Shown here in pieces: positions 19,859-29,027 of a stretch of 64,000 nt of DNA. The notes under the pieces were generated by a model that was not told where the DNA came from, ran no database searches, and saw nothing but the letters and a program-made list of their open reading frames with translations. Each line of letters starts with the position of its first letter. Within the stretch, counting starts at the first letter, position 1. Both the position numbers and the translations under genes were made by a program. Origin of the DNA: Flavobacteria bacterium BAL38 (GTDB lineage: Bacteria > Bacteroidota > Bacteroidia > Flavobacteriales > Flavobacteriaceae). The stretch lies in contig AAXX01000004.1 in assembly GCA_000169355.1 (NCBI GenBank), forward strand, positions 113,711 through 177,710, given 5' to 3'.

Positions 19859-20914
19859 TTATTTAATTTCTTGAAATTTATACCTAGTCTTATGTTGATA
19901 TACTTCATCTTTTCTCAAAACAGAGTCAGGAAAATGATCGTGATTAGGTGCGTCTGGAAAATTTTGAGTTTCAAAACAAATCCCGCTCAAATTGTGATAA
20001 TCTGTATTTTCCTTTCCTTTTATTTCATTATTACAATTTCCTCCCACATAAATATGCACAGCCGGTTGATTTGTATAAACCAACATTTCTAAATTATTTT
20101 TAGGGCTGAAAAGTGAAGCCGAGAATTTCTCCCCGTCATTCAAAACAAAAGTGGAATCTATTTTTTGAGGGCATTTTTTAGCTTGTTTAAAATCAAAAAG
20201 GTTGTTTTCTAAATTCAGAAATTGACCCGTTGGAATTGTATGTTCATTGGTTTCCAATATTTTATTGGAATTAATTGATAAATCCTGTTCAAGAATAGAG
20301 GAATTATGACCATCAAGATTAAAATAACTATGATGTGTCAAGTTTATTATTGTATCATCCGATGTAGAGGCAACGTATTCAATAATCAATTCATTTTCTT
20401 CCGATAAAGTGTAGGTCAAATCTATCGATAAATCACCAGGGTAATTTTCTTCCCCATCGGGACTGAAATAACTTAACGTTATAGATGGATTTTCCCCTTC
20501 ATTAACATTTTTAATCTCCCATTGTTTTTGGTTAAAGCCAATATTTCCACCATGCAAGGAGTGCCCATTATTATTGTTATTTAAATCAATCGATTTGCCG
20601 TTCAATCTAAAAGTACTATTATTAATCCTGCCAGCATAACGCCCTATCGTGGCTCCAAAATACGGCGCACTATTTATATTAAAGGAATTTAAATAGGCTT
20701 CCAAAGTATCGAAACCCAAGACCACGTCAATAAAACTACCATTTTTCAAGGGTATTTTTAATGAGGTTATCGTAGCGCCAAAAGTGATAACCTTTAATTG
20801 CATTCCGTTTTTATTGGTTAAATCACAGGAGTTGACCGCAGCTCCATCAGGTATATGGCCAAAGAATTTAATTTTAGAACTAGTATTTAAAAATGAATTC
20901 ATAATGCTCTTCAA
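19859..20914 (-). CDS. galM: Aldose 1-epimerase (galactose mutarotase)
   Basis: 351 residues. FGATIGRYAGRINNSTF, SLHGGNIGFNQKQW and THHSYFNLDGH, with the conserved histidines, mark the galactose mutarotase family; the catalytic Glu is in GICFETQNFPDAPN near the C-terminus. No signal peptide is seen. An alternative start (the second Met) lies 9 nt downstream of the one given. It is the first gene of the gal operon and is divergent from the GntR-type regulator. Confidence 0.93.
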   Translation of the reverse strand: MKSIMNSFLNTSSKIKFFGHIPDGAAVNSCDLTNKNGMQLKVITFGATITSLKIPLKNGSFIDVVLGFDTLEAYLNSFNINSAPYFGATIGRYAGRINNSTFRLNGKSIDLNNNNNGHSLHGGNIGFNQKQWEIKNVNEGENPSITLSYFSPDGEENYPGDLSIDLTYTLSEENELIIEYVASTSDDTIINLTHHSYFNLDGHNSSILEQDLSINSNKILETNEHTIPTGQFLNLENNLFDFKQAKKCPQKIDSTFVLNDGEKFSASLFSPKNNLEMLVYTNQPAVHIYVGGNCNNEIKGKENTDYHNLSGICFETQNFPDAPNHDHFPDSVLRKDEVYQHKTRYKFQEIK

Positions 20915-20930
20915 AAATTTATATAATTCA

Positions 20931-20989
20931 AATATAATTTAAATATCATTATTTTACATACTAGTACCTACCAGTTTTATGTATATTTG
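20931..20989. promoter_or_regulatory. Divergent galM / gntR promoters with a central operator
   Basis: A minus-strand TATATTTG box (20931-20938) fits the flavobacterial -7 element for galM, and a plus-strand TATATTTG (20982-20989) fits that of the regulator gene. Between them ACTAGTACCTACCAGT (20960-20975) is a near-perfect palindrome with one mismatched pair, of the kind bound by AraR-like GntR/LacI hybrid repressors. Its position upstream of both -7 boxes would let one bound dimer block both promoters. No clear TTG -33 box was found for either. Confidence 0.6.
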
Positions 20990-21003
20990 TAAAATTTTTT
21001 ATT

Positions 21004-22002
21004 ATGAAATTTATTAATATTCAAAATAATCTAGGCATACCTAAGTATAAACAAATTATTTACTCTATTGAAAAAACTATTGTAAAAGGACTTTTGAAAA
21101 AAGATGATAAACTTCCATCTATAAATAAAGTATGCCTTGAGTTTTCTATTTCCCGTGATACCGTGCTTCTGGCTTATGAAGAATTAAAAAAGCGGGGTAT
21201 TATATATTCTATTCTTGGTAAAGGCTACTATATAAAAACCATTGAGGTAAAAGTAAAAAAAAGGATTTTTTTACTTTTTGATGAGCTTAATATTTTTAAG
21301 GAAGATCTGTATAATTCTTTTATAGAAAATATTGGAATGAATACTCAGGTTGATATTTTTTTTCATCATTTTAATCTTCAAGTTTTTCAAAAACTAATTA
21401 ATGACAGCAATGGAAACTACACTAAATATATCATTATGCCAACAAATTTAGATGGGGCGGCTGCGATAATAAAAACCCTACCAGTTGACGATGTTTATAT
21501 ATTAGACCAAACAAATAATGAGTTAAAATCATTTCCTGCGGTATATCAAAATCACAAGAAAGATATTTATTATGGCTTAGAAAGGGGTAAAACTAAATTA
21601 AACAAGTACGAAAAACTAAACATGATTTTCCCGGGCTTTAGAGAACCCATAGGAATGAAAATTGGCTTTAAAAAATTCTGCAAAGACTTCGGATTTAACC
21701 ATACTGTTTATACTGAATTTAAAGACCAGAAAATAAAAAAAGGCGAAGTTTATATAATTCCTGATGACAGGGATTTAGTAAAAGTGATTGAAAAATCAAA
21801 GCTACAAAATTTTATTCTTGGTGTAGATTTCGGAATCATATCTTATAACGAAACTCCATTAAAAAAAGTGGTCGAAAACGGCATTACAACGATATCTACA
21901 GATTTTGTAGCGATGGGAAAAATTTTAGCTCAAATGATTTTGAATGGAAAAAAGGATCAAATAGAAAATAAAAGTAACTTGATAATCCGCCAGTCTTTAT
22001 AA
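21004..22002 (+). CDS. GntR-family transcriptional regulator with periplasmic-binding-protein-like sensor
   Basis: 332 residues. The N-terminal winged helix (about 10-75) has PKYKQIIYSIEKTIVKG, LPSINKVCLEFSISRDTVLLAYEELKKRG and GKGYYI, the classic GntR pattern. The rest looks like a LacI/PBP1-type effector domain, with LLFDELNIFKEDLYNS at its start and ITTISTDFVAMGKILAQMIL at its end. Such hybrids usually release DNA on binding a sugar. It is transcribed divergently from galM and the probable operator lies between them, so it likely controls the gal operon and itself. Confidence 0.88.
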   Translation: MKFINIQNNLGIPKYKQIIYSIEKTIVKGLLKKDDKLPSINKVCLEFSISRDTVLLAYEELKKRGIIYSILGKGYYIKTIEVKVKKRIFLLFDELNIFKEDLYNSFIENIGMNTQVDIFFHHFNLQVFQKLINDSNGNYTKYIIMPTNLDGAAAIIKTLPVDDVYILDQTNNELKSFPAVYQNHKKDIYYGLERGKTKLNKYEKLNMIFPGFREPIGMKIGFKKFCKDFGFNHTVYTEFKDQKIKKGEVYIIPDDRDLVKVIEKSKLQNFILGVDFGIISYNETPLKKVVENGITTISTDFVAMGKILAQMILNGKKDQIENKSNLIIRQSL

Positions 22003-22082
22003 AATAAAGCATTAAGTTTAACCAATAGAAATTTTATCATCTACAACTAATTCTAAGGCCTTTTTTAAGCAAAATCACCTAT

Positions 22083-22235
22083 AAATTCTAGGATTTGGTT
22101 TGAGAATAAGTCAATAGGGTTCACAGTCGATCCAAAAGACTTTAGAGTAATTTAAAGTTTTTTCTTATGGCATATTTTCAACAAAATGAGTTAGAAATTC
22201 TAACATTTGGTTTGAGAATAAGTCAATAGGGTTCA
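22083..22235. repeat. Pair of 41-bp direct repeats
   Basis: Two copies at 22083-22123 and 22195-22235, 112 bp apart, share 39 of 41 bases. Each contains ATTTGGTTTGAGAATAAGTC followed by AATAGGGTTCA. They lie just past the regulator gene at the edge of the accessory island and are not part of any gene. Possible roles are a junction scar, a regulator site or the remains of a small repeat family; the sequence alone does not decide. Confidence 0.8.
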
Positions 22236-22358
22236 GACAACAGAGTAATTAAATAAAATACTTTCTGAAAAAAATAAACAACAGTAATAATAATACTGTT
22301 CTATTTTCATCAAAACAAACTTTAATTAAAAAACAACAACGGTAGTAAAATCATTGTA

Positions 22359-22411
22359 TCAGCGCTAATCAGTAGTTTTTAGCGATTATTAGCGCTGAAA
22401 ACTAGTTTTCA
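22359..22411. repeat. Clustered inverted repeat and palindrome
   Basis: TCAGCGCTAAT (22359-22369) and ATTAGCGCTGA (22388-22398) are a perfect 11-bp inverted repeat with an 18-bp spacer. Overlapping its right arm, TGAAAACTAGTTTTCA (22396-22411) is a perfect 16-bp palindrome. A tandem TTTTCACTGA repeat follows. This may be a binding or recombination site at the left edge of the recombinase module. Confidence 0.75.
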
Positions 22412-22438
22412 CTGATTTTCACTGATTATGAATTTTTT

Positions 22439-22650
22439 TTAGTCAGTTTGCTCCTTTTTTTGCACTTTGTAAGTATCGTACAAATGAAAACCTATTACAA
22501 TTATGGAAGCTGTTAGTAAACCTCCCATTATCAAGTAAGTTATTTTTTTATTGGTTTCCAATTCTTTTTCTGTAGGGTTTTCCCTAATGTTTGGGCAATA
22601 TGTAATGGAGTAGCCATTTGCATATAGCTGGGTAATTTAATTTCTTCCAT
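22439..22650 (-). pseudogene. Frameshifted small membrane protein gene
   Basis: An ATG at 22650 overlaps the end of the upstream zinc-finger-like gene by 14 nt and begins MEEIKLPSYMQMATP. In this frame the product stops after 36 residues. A one-base shift at the AAAA run (22578-22581 on the plus strand) would instead join it to ELETNKKITYLIMGG, LLTASIIVIGFHLYDTY and KVQKKEQTD, a clear single-helix membrane protein of ~70 residues ending at 22439. The 212-nt span is one base short of a whole number of codons. It looks like a one-base deletion in a homopolymer. Confidence 0.5.
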
Positions 22651-23041
22651 TGATTTTATGTTTAGATTTATGAATGACTAGATTTTTAAAATTTTCATTT
22701 TCGAGTTCAAATGTTATATCTTTAATTGTGTAACAATAGCAATTTCTTCCCTCAATATTAAATTTTTTAAAGTGTGGCAAATAAGAGGTGTTGAAACCAA
22801 GTCTTTCAAACTTTGCCAATGGTTCTTTATAAATTCCTGCTTCGGCAAACTGATTAAGCAACAAATAGTTTTGCTTTAGTTGTTTGGTAAATGTTATAAA
22901 TTCAATATTTTCATCCATCCGACGTAGATGACCATCTCTATTTCTACAAGAGTCAGAACAATAAAGTCGCTTACTTGAGGCATAGTCTACTATTGCCTCT
23001 TCGCATTCAATATTTTTACAATATTTGATAGGTTTTTTCAT
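22637..23041 (-). CDS. Small protein with an N-terminal zinc-binding-like motif, module 1
   Basis: 134 residues, no signal peptide. CKNIEC (C-x4-C) and YCSDSCRNR (C-x3-C) near the N-terminus look like a short zinc finger of the kind found in nucleic-acid-binding helper proteins. The remainder is helical and not recognised. It is divergent from a MerR-like gene, with a 16-bp palindrome between them, and belongs to the left recombinase module. Function unknown. Confidence 0.65.
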   Translation of the reverse strand: MKKPIKYCKNIECEEAIVDYASSKRLYCSDSCRNRDGHLRRMDENIEFITFTKQLKQNYLLLNQFAEAGIYKEPLAKFERLGFNTSYLPHFKKFNIEGRNCYCYTIKDITFELENENFKNLVIHKSKHKINGRN

Positions 23042-23062
23042 TATCTTAGTTTTTAATCAAAA

Positions 23063-23118
23063 CAAAAATATAATTTTTTTATTACAAATTTGTAATGAAT
23101 AAAAAAAATGATACATTT
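23063..23118. promoter_or_regulatory. Divergent promoters and 16-bp palindrome of module 1
   Basis: On the plus strand TTG (23090-23092), 18 nt, TACATTTG (23111-23118) matches the flavobacterial -33/-7 pattern for the MerR-like gene. On the minus strand TATTTTTG (23063-23070) is a good -7 box for the zinc-finger-like gene. ATTACAAATTTGTAAT (23081-23096) is a perfect palindrome covering the plus -33 box, a likely operator for the regulator. Confidence 0.6.
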
Positions 23119-23138
23119 GTGATATAAAAACTAAAAAT

Positions 23139-24065
23139 ATGATATTCAATCCACTTCCTAAAATAAAAGAAAAAAAAATTCCTGTTAGTAAACTTGGAGT
23201 TAACTCCAGAACCTTTTTTTATTGGAAAAATGAAAATTTGTTGTTGGAAAATACGGAAGATATTGAAAATAACCAGAAAGTATTTTTCAATCTGATGGAT
23301 GCAACATGGTTAATGCTTATTGTAGAGTTTCGAAAATATAACTTGGATCTTAAGTCAATTAAAAGTATAAAAGACCAATTAATTCTTGAATTAGATAAAA
23401 ATTTAATTTTTGAGTATAAAGCAATTCTTCAAAGTGTTTTATTGAAGTTAGCAGCAAATTTAGATGAGGAGAAAAAAAAAGAGCTTCTAAATATCGATAC
23501 TGAAACAATTATAAATGACTATTTGAGTAGTTACGATAAATTTTTAGCCTTTAGTAAGTTAGGAAGTGCTATTGGAAGAGTATTAATGGGGTTTCGAGAA
23601 TATATTATGATTTCTATTGATGAATTTGGTACAGTAGAAACAACTGTTTATTCAAAAGGTAAATATTACGATAGTGAAAATATAAACGTATTACTTTCAG
23701 AATTTAACACGTTTATTAATCGGAAAAGTTGTTTTATCATTTCATTGGATTTAATTCTAGAAGGATTGCTGGAAAATGAGAAACTCGAAAAATATAATAT
23801 CGAATTTGGTTTATACAGTAATGATGAATTGAAAATTTTTGATGCAATAAAACAAGATAATTGGAAGAAGATTACAATTGTAAAGCATGATTCAGGAGAC
23901 ATTACGATTTTAAATGAATCCAAAGTAGAACGAAGAGGACAACAAGCCAGAGAAATTAAGAAATTATTGGGATTGAAACAATACCAACAGGCCGAAATTG
24001 TATATAGGAATGACGAGCATATTATTATTTATAATACAAGTAAACAAATTTTAAAAAAGTCCTAA
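23139..24065 (+). CDS. MerR-like DNA-binding protein, module 1
   Basis: 308 residues. The N-terminal ~75 residues (IPVSKLGVNSRTFFYWKNEN, then FNLMDATWLMLIVEFRKYNL and DLKSIKSIKDQL) fit a MerR-type winged helix. The remaining ~230 residues are mostly helical and charged, with no recognised sensor. It resembles the gene at 39129-40046 in size, N-terminal layout and position before a serine recombinase. It is probably the regulator of the recombinase module. Confidence 0.65.
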   Translation: MIFNPLPKIKEKKIPVSKLGVNSRTFFYWKNENLLLENTEDIENNQKVFFNLMDATWLMLIVEFRKYNLDLKSIKSIKDQLILELDKNLIFEYKAILQSVLLKLAANLDEEKKKELLNIDTETIINDYLSSYDKFLAFSKLGSAIGRVLMGFREYIMISIDEFGTVETTVYSKGKYYDSENINVLLSEFNTFINRKSCFIISLDLILEGLLENEKLEKYNIEFGLYSNDELKIFDAIKQDNWKKITIVKHDSGDITILNESKVERRGQQAREIKKLLGLKQYQQAEIVYRNDEHIIIYNTSKQILKKS

Positions 24066-24133
24066 GTAGCCCTTAGCAAGCAATCGCTAAAAAACAAAAA
24101 CAAACAAAGCTTGTTTCTTTTTGTGTACAGCAA

Positions 24134-24262
24134 ATGAACTTAAAAGAAAAGCAAAAAAGAAAAGAAGCAAACGAAGAAGAAAACGAAAAAAGAAGACTAG
24201 CTCTTGAATTATTAGAGCAATTAGTTGAACTTAGTATAGAAGATTTTTTAAAGAACAATTAG
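24134..24262 (+). CDS. 42-residue helical ORF before the recombinase, module 1
   Basis: An ATG ORF of 42 codons ends 2 nt before the recombinase start. The product is very rich in Lys and Glu (MNLKEKQKRKEANEEENEKR) and ends with LELLEQLVELSIEDFLKNN. A 43-residue ORF sits in the same place in module 2, although the sequences differ. A directionality factor or small accessory to the recombinase is possible but not shown. Confidence 0.45.
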   Translation: MNLKEKQKRKEANEEENEKRRLALELLEQLVELSIEDFLKNN

Positions 24263-24264
24263 GT

Positions 24265-25855
24265 ATGAAAAATGCAATTTTAATGTGTCGTGTGAGTAGC
24301 GAAGAACAAGCAAAAGGCTATAGTTTAAATATTCAAAAAGAACAACTTGAAAGACATTGCTTAAACAATAACATTAATATTGTGAGTTGTTTTAAAGAAG
24401 ATCATTCGGCTAAGGATTTTAACCGCCCTGAATTTGAGAAATTCCTCAAATCCATGCAACGAAATAACGGCAAAGTCGACACTTTGTTGGTAACCTCTTG
24501 GGATCGATTTTCAAGAAACTTAACCGATTCATTAATCATGATAAGACGGTTAAAAAAGTTGGGAATTGAAGTGCATGCAATTGAACAACCCATTGATTTA
24601 TCTATTCCAGAAAGTAAAGCAATGTTGGCTTTGTATTTAGCTATTCCTGAGATTGATAATGACAGAAGAATCAATTAAGATAACTGGAGGTATTAGAGCT
24701 GCCAAAAAGTCTGGGCGATGGCCTGGAAAAGCTCCTTTTGGGTATAAAAATAGTAGAGATGAAAACAATCGCCCCATAATACTTCCAGATCATAATGCAG
24801 TTTATATAAAAAAAGCATTCAAAGAGTACAGCGAAGGAAAATTACAATCAGATATTTTAACAGATTTTGCCGAACAAGGTATCTTTTTAAGCCGAAGTAG
24901 GCTATCCAACATTCTTCGAACTCCTTTCTATGTAGGAAGAATAACATTAGGCGCTTGGAGAGATGAGCCAGCACAAGTGATAAAAGCAATTCATGAACCA
25001 ATTATTAATGAAAAGCTATTTGAAAAAGTGCAAGAACGAATGGAGGGAAGGTTAATCAACAGAACCTCAGGATATTCTTATGTTCGCGATGAATATCCAC
25101 TAAAAGGGTTGTTCTATTGTTTTCATTGTGATGCGAAATTAACGGCGAGTAAATCTCGAAGTGCTACAGGTAAACGATATGCTTATTATCATTGTAATGA
25201 ATGTAAAAAAGACCGATTTTCAGTAGAGCAGTTGAATGAAACAGCAGAACAAATCTTAGCGCGGTTGGTGTTTAAATCGGATTATAAAAAATTAGCAGAG
25301 CAAAAAGCAAAAGAAATATTGAAAAAAAAGCTAAAACTTAGGGAAACCTCTAAACATTTTTTGCAAGTAGAGTTGACCCAAATTCAAAATAGAATTAAAA
25401 GTTTACAAGATAAATTTGTGGATGGTGATATTGATAATGTTGCATACAAAGAAGCCTTAACCCGATATACTAAAAAACAAAAAAGTATTGAAAGTCAAAT
25501 GAACGAAACAACCCAAACCGATCTAGTTTTTAAAAAATGGGTATCTTCTAACTCCAATATGTTCGAAAATATGTCGAACTATTATAAATCCACTGATACT
25601 ATGGGAAAACAGCGATTATTGACTACTATCTTTCCTGCTAGGTTGTATTTTCATAATAAAAAATGTCGAACTCTTAAGATGAATGACTTTTTACTCGAAA
25701 TACTACTGAAAGACAATGAGTTAGGAGAAAAAAATAGAGGACAAATCCTTGAAAAATTGGATTTGTCCTCTTGGGTGGAGAAAAGAGGAGTTGTTTCGAA
25801 CTTTTTTGAGTCTGATTTACGACTTTTATTGAATTTAAAAATACAGTTAAAGTAA
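24265..25855 (+). pseudogene. Large serine recombinase interrupted by a frameshift
   Basis: The first part (138 codons) has the resolvase domain with RVSS and WDRFSRN. It stops after IPEIDNDRR because of one extra A relative to the intact copy at 40262 (AGAAGAATC here, AGAAGATC there). The second part (24653-25855) continues with the Recombinase domain, a zinc ribbon (CFHCDAKLT, CNECKKDRF) and a coiled coil, and ends LKIQLK. Together they would give about 530 residues against 528 in the intact copy. Probably inactive unless the frameshift is bypassed or is a sequencing error. Confidence 0.85.
25736..25771 (+). repeat. 13-bp inverted repeat inside the 3' end of the recombinase gene
   Basis: AGAGGACAAATCC and GGATTTGTCCTCT are perfect complements with a 10-nt loop. 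They lie ~85 nt before the recombinase stop. A matching hairpin lies at the same place in the intact recombinase of module 2 (41735-41770). The GGACAA/TTGTCC core is shared, so it may be part of the attachment site or a transcription terminator. Confidence 0.75.
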
Positions 25856-26363
25856 TTTAATCAAGATTTTTAAAGAAATTAAAATTTAAAAAATAAAACT
25901 TAATCTAATTAAATTATAATAAGAGTCTTTAACAAAACTAGCCCTTTTTGTAATTGAGTATTTAATTAATCTTTGAAATTAAAGGATTTAAAAAAATCCC
26001 TAATAGTTTTGACTTGTATAAGTACTCTTTTCTTTTATCCAAATTTATCACTTATCACCATTTTTTTTTATGTGAGCCAAAGTAAGGCTTCGTTATTCAA
26101 ACTAAATGTTAACTAAAAAAACACATAAACATTATAAAAAAAAAAATGAACAACTATAAGAGAAAAAACACTTGATAAAAGTTTTTGAAGTGTTAAATTA
26201 ATTATTTTTGTTAAATAATCTGTATCGAATATTTATAACTATTAAAATTGAATATTTTATAGTTTTATTGTTTTTACTTTAATGTATTAAGCGATTTGAC
26301 AAATAATTATTTTGGCATTTTACTTAAAAATTTTAAGAACTAATCCGTTTTAAAATAAGTTTG
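25856..26363. other. AT-rich gap with a possible junction repeat
   Basis: There is no gene. At 26001-26031 a stretch containing TAATAGTTTTGAC and AAGTACTCTTTT resembles 38548-38579 in the same orientation. These imperfect copies bracket the cargo genes. The rest is low-complexity A/T. Confidence 0.5.
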
Positions 26364-26906
26364 TTAAAATATGGGATTAATTATATTTCCATTGATTTCT
26401 GTTGTAAAGCTTGTATTTAGATAAATATTACAATTTGGCATTTTAGTCTTTAAAATAAATCCTTTTTCAAGTATATTGTTTTCATTCTCTTCTGAATCTA
26501 AAAAAACTTCTTTGATATTTTGATTATTTAGTTGCTCACATAAATCTGTTAATGTGATTTTTGTTTTAGTAATATTTAAACTTTCTAACGACTTCATTTG
26601 ATTAAAATAGGGTATACTTTTTTTTGTAATTTTAGTATGATTTCTCAAATATAATATCTTTAAATTATTAAACATAGTTATATATTTTAATCCTTCATCA
26701 GTTATCAAAGTTTCTTTTAAGTGAATTTCTGATATTGATGTAACTCTTAACGATATATAATAAAAAAACAAATCATCTTCTTGAGAATCAATTCTAGTTA
26801 AACTATTCCAGAAGTTAGAAATTTGTTCCATTTTTTCAATTCTAAAATGTTTTTGCCAAAATTTCTTTTCTTCTTTGTTTAGACCCTTTTTTTTGTTCAG
26901 ATTCAT
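26364..26906 (-). CDS. Leucine-rich-repeat-like protein
   Basis: 180 residues without a signal peptide. Residues about 50-140 show spaced LRR-like units: VTSISEIHLKETLITDEGLK, ITMFNNLKILYLRNHTKITK and MKSLESLNITKTKITLTDL. The N-terminus is charged (KKKGLNKEEKKFWQKHFR). It probably mediates protein-protein contact; partner unknown. It ends the minus-strand series that runs from 28834 downward. Confidence 0.65.
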   Translation of the reverse strand: MNLNKKKGLNKEEKKFWQKHFRIEKMEQISNFWNSLTRIDSQEDDLFFYYISLRVTSISEIHLKETLITDEGLKYITMFNNLKILYLRNHTKITKKSIPYFNQMKSLESLNITKTKITLTDLCEQLNNQNIKEVFLDSEENENNILEKGFILKTKMPNCNIYLNTSFTTEINGNIINPIF

Positions 26907-26931
26907 TTTAAATATATAATTAAAGTATGTT

Positions 26932-28008
26932 TTACAATTCTAAACCTATTAATTGTCCTGAATCTTTTGAAATCAACCATAATTTATTTTCATCTAAAAT
27001 TATTTGGTGTGCGTTATAACTTGTTAAATCATAGTATTTTATTGTTTTATTTTTAATATAGTCATATAAAACTAGGTTATTTTCGTAATAAAACCAAATT
27101 GAATTATCATCTATTTTTAAAATTTTATTTAAAGAATTTTCTTCTGATTCAGTAATTGGTATTATTTGATCAATATCAATTTTTTTGGTTATTTTGAGAT
27201 TATTTCCTAGAATTAACAGTTTTAAACTTCCTAATAAAAATGTATTCCTATTATTAAAAGCAGAACTTATATTTTCATAATTATCCATATTTTCTTGTAA
27301 AAAATCTTCTGTAATTCCTTTTTTATCATGACTTATATGTATGAAATTTTGAACACATTTAATATTTTCAGCAAACATATTTGCTTTTTTCTTGCATTTT
27401 GTATCTAACATTTTTCCGTTATAGTCTATTTCAAACCAATTATCGCCTTCAGCATTAGCAAATATTTTATTTTTAAAATAGATAGGTTGCTTGTCTAGTC
27501 CATGTGCAATAAATTCCGCCCAAACAAGATGGTTGTTTTTAAAATTATAAGCTATCATTGCACCTCCAATATTAGGATAAATTCCAGTACAATACATTAT
27601 ATTATCTTTAAAAAGAGGTTTTGTATTTATTGTTTCAATTTCAAGAGAATGAATTGTGTCTCCATTTATTGCATTAATTTGCATTAATATTTTTTTTTTA
27701 TTTTGTTCTATATATTTTCTTAAAAACAAGTTTTTTTGATAAACAATTGGAGATGTATTACTTTTAAAAGCCATATTGTATTTCCAATTTAAATTACCAT
27801 TTACTTTATTGTAAGTATATAAATTATAATCAATAGCATTAAAATATACTTGTGAACTATCTACAGCAAAAGAAGTATAAAAATTATTTAATTGTGAAGT
27901 TGTAAAGTCAATATTTGTTTTGAAAAACTCTGTTTGCCCCCAAGTACAACAACAGAAATTAATAAGCAGTATAAGGAAGTATTTTTTCATTTTTTTTATT
28001 TTTTTCAT
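26932..28008 (-). CDS. Exported PQQ-like beta-propeller protein
   Basis: 358 residues; the ATG six codons in (MKKYFLILLINFCCCTWGQ) gives a neater signal peptide. The body has repeated short beta motifs such as NGNLNWKYNM, GGAMIAYNFKNNHLVWAEF, FKNKIFANAEGDNWFEIDYN and the last blade ENKLWLISKDSGQLIGLEL, as in PQQ-enzyme-like propellers. No catalytic residues were identified. It lies 25 nt upstream of the LRR-like gene on the same strand. Confidence 0.65.
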   Translation of the reverse strand: MKKIKKMKKYFLILLINFCCCTWGQTEFFKTNIDFTTSQLNNFYTSFAVDSSQVYFNAIDYNLYTYNKVNGNLNWKYNMAFKSNTSPIVYQKNLFLRKYIEQNKKKILMQINAINGDTIHSLEIETINTKPLFKDNIMYCTGIYPNIGGAMIAYNFKNNHLVWAEFIAHGLDKQPIYFKNKIFANAEGDNWFEIDYNGKMLDTKCKKKANMFAENIKCVQNFIHISHDKKGITEDFLQENMDNYENISSAFNNRNTFLLGSLKLLILGNNLKITKKIDIDQIIPITESEENSLNKILKIDDNSIWFYYENNLVLYDYIKNKTIKYYDLTSYNAHQIILDENKLWLISKDSGQLIGLEL

Positions 28009-28037
28009 TTTAATTAATAATTAGTATTAAATATTGA

Positions 28038-28364
28038 TTATTCACAAATTTCGTTTACCCGACTATGGGTTATAATTCCTTTTTTATCAATATTGAAAAC
28101 CGCACCAACAGCGCATTTATTCGGACTTATGGAATCGGTTAAATACCGATAATCAAAACCGTTATCAATAGGGTCTCCTAATATTCTTTTAACTTCTGCC
28201 GTAGTAATAGCTGTAGGTATCAATTCGAGCGCTTTAACAAGACTTTTATAATCTTGATACTTTTTATAATGTTGTCCGTATTTTATAATTTCTTTTTTTG
28301 ATGCACAACTAGATGACAAGGCAAGAACGAACACATATATTATATATTTTTTCATTTCATTCAT
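28038..28364 (-). CDS. Small lipoprotein with SmpA/BamE-like segment
   Basis: 108 residues; the signal peptide ends in the lipobox SSSCAS, so lipidation at Cys20 is likely. LIPTAITTAEVKRILGDPI resembles the start of the SmpA/OmlA (BamE-like) fold, in which a helix precedes a G-x-P turn. A start three codons later (28355) is equally possible. The stop of the upstream gene overlaps the start, which indicates co-translation. Confidence 0.6.
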   Translation of the reverse strand: MNEMKKYIIYVFVLALSSSCASKKEIIKYGQHYKKYQDYKSLVKALELIPTAITTAEVKRILGDPIDNGFDYRYLTDSISPNKCAVGAVFNIDKKGIITHSRVNEICE

Positions 28365-28834
28365 TAATTTTCTAATTTACAATATCTAGATAGTTCCTTT
28401 AATTTTTCTCGTATTATTTTGCGTTGTTCTTTATTTTTAAGTTTCAAAAGGAGTCCGATGTAATTAGAATTTTCATATAAATTGATGGTTATTATTTTTG
28501 TAATTTTATTTTCTATTATTTCCTTAATGACTTCAGTTTTATAAAGTAGTTCTCCGTTTTTTTTCAGCTTAGCACCTGATATTGGAAATATTACTGTAAC
28601 ACTTTTTTCATTACTATTTTCATAATCTATGGTTTCTATCTTTATATCGCATTCATCAATGGTGAAATTTATATTTTTGTAGTAACTGAGACTCTCGATT
28701 TTTAAATTAACATTTTGAACAAAAAGAGACCTGAATTCATCTAGTTTTTGTTTTTGTAGTAACGGCTGATTTTGGGCATAGTTTTGTAAAAAAATCAGAA
28801 AAAACAGTAAAAGAAATAGGCATTTATTTTTCAT
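28364..28834 (-). CDS. Secreted protein of unknown function
   Basis: 156 residues. A signal peptide (to about residue 20, LIFLQNYAQ) is followed by a mixed alpha/beta sequence with many Ile and Lys residues. I do not recognise the family. It overlaps the lipoprotein gene by one base and heads the small operon that includes the propeller and LRR-like genes. Confidence 0.6.
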   Translation of the reverse strand: MKNKCLFLLLFFLIFLQNYAQNQPLLQKQKLDEFRSLFVQNVNLKIESLSYYKNINFTIDECDIKIETIDYENSNEKSVTVIFPISGAKLKKNGELLYKTEVIKEIIENKITKIITINLYENSNYIGLLLKLKNKEQRKIIREKLKELSRYCKLEN

Positions 28835-29027
28835 TTATACTTGTTTTTTTAATACAAAAAGAACACAAAACACAACTTTTAGAAATTAGAACTAGTAAGT
28901 TTTCATTTTGATCGATGAAGTCTAATTGTTTTTTATAAAATTTCGACCGCCAAAAGCGGTATCACTTTATTTTTTAGCTTTTAGCTTCGGTCGTCCCTCC
29001 CTTGCTTTAAGCCAAAAAATAGCTTAA

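Noticed and set aside
16587..20914. Idea that the gal operon is a nucleotide-sugar capsule cluster
   Set aside because: galK, galT and galM with a sugar symporter and a GntR regulator show catabolism; no glycosyltransferases are present.
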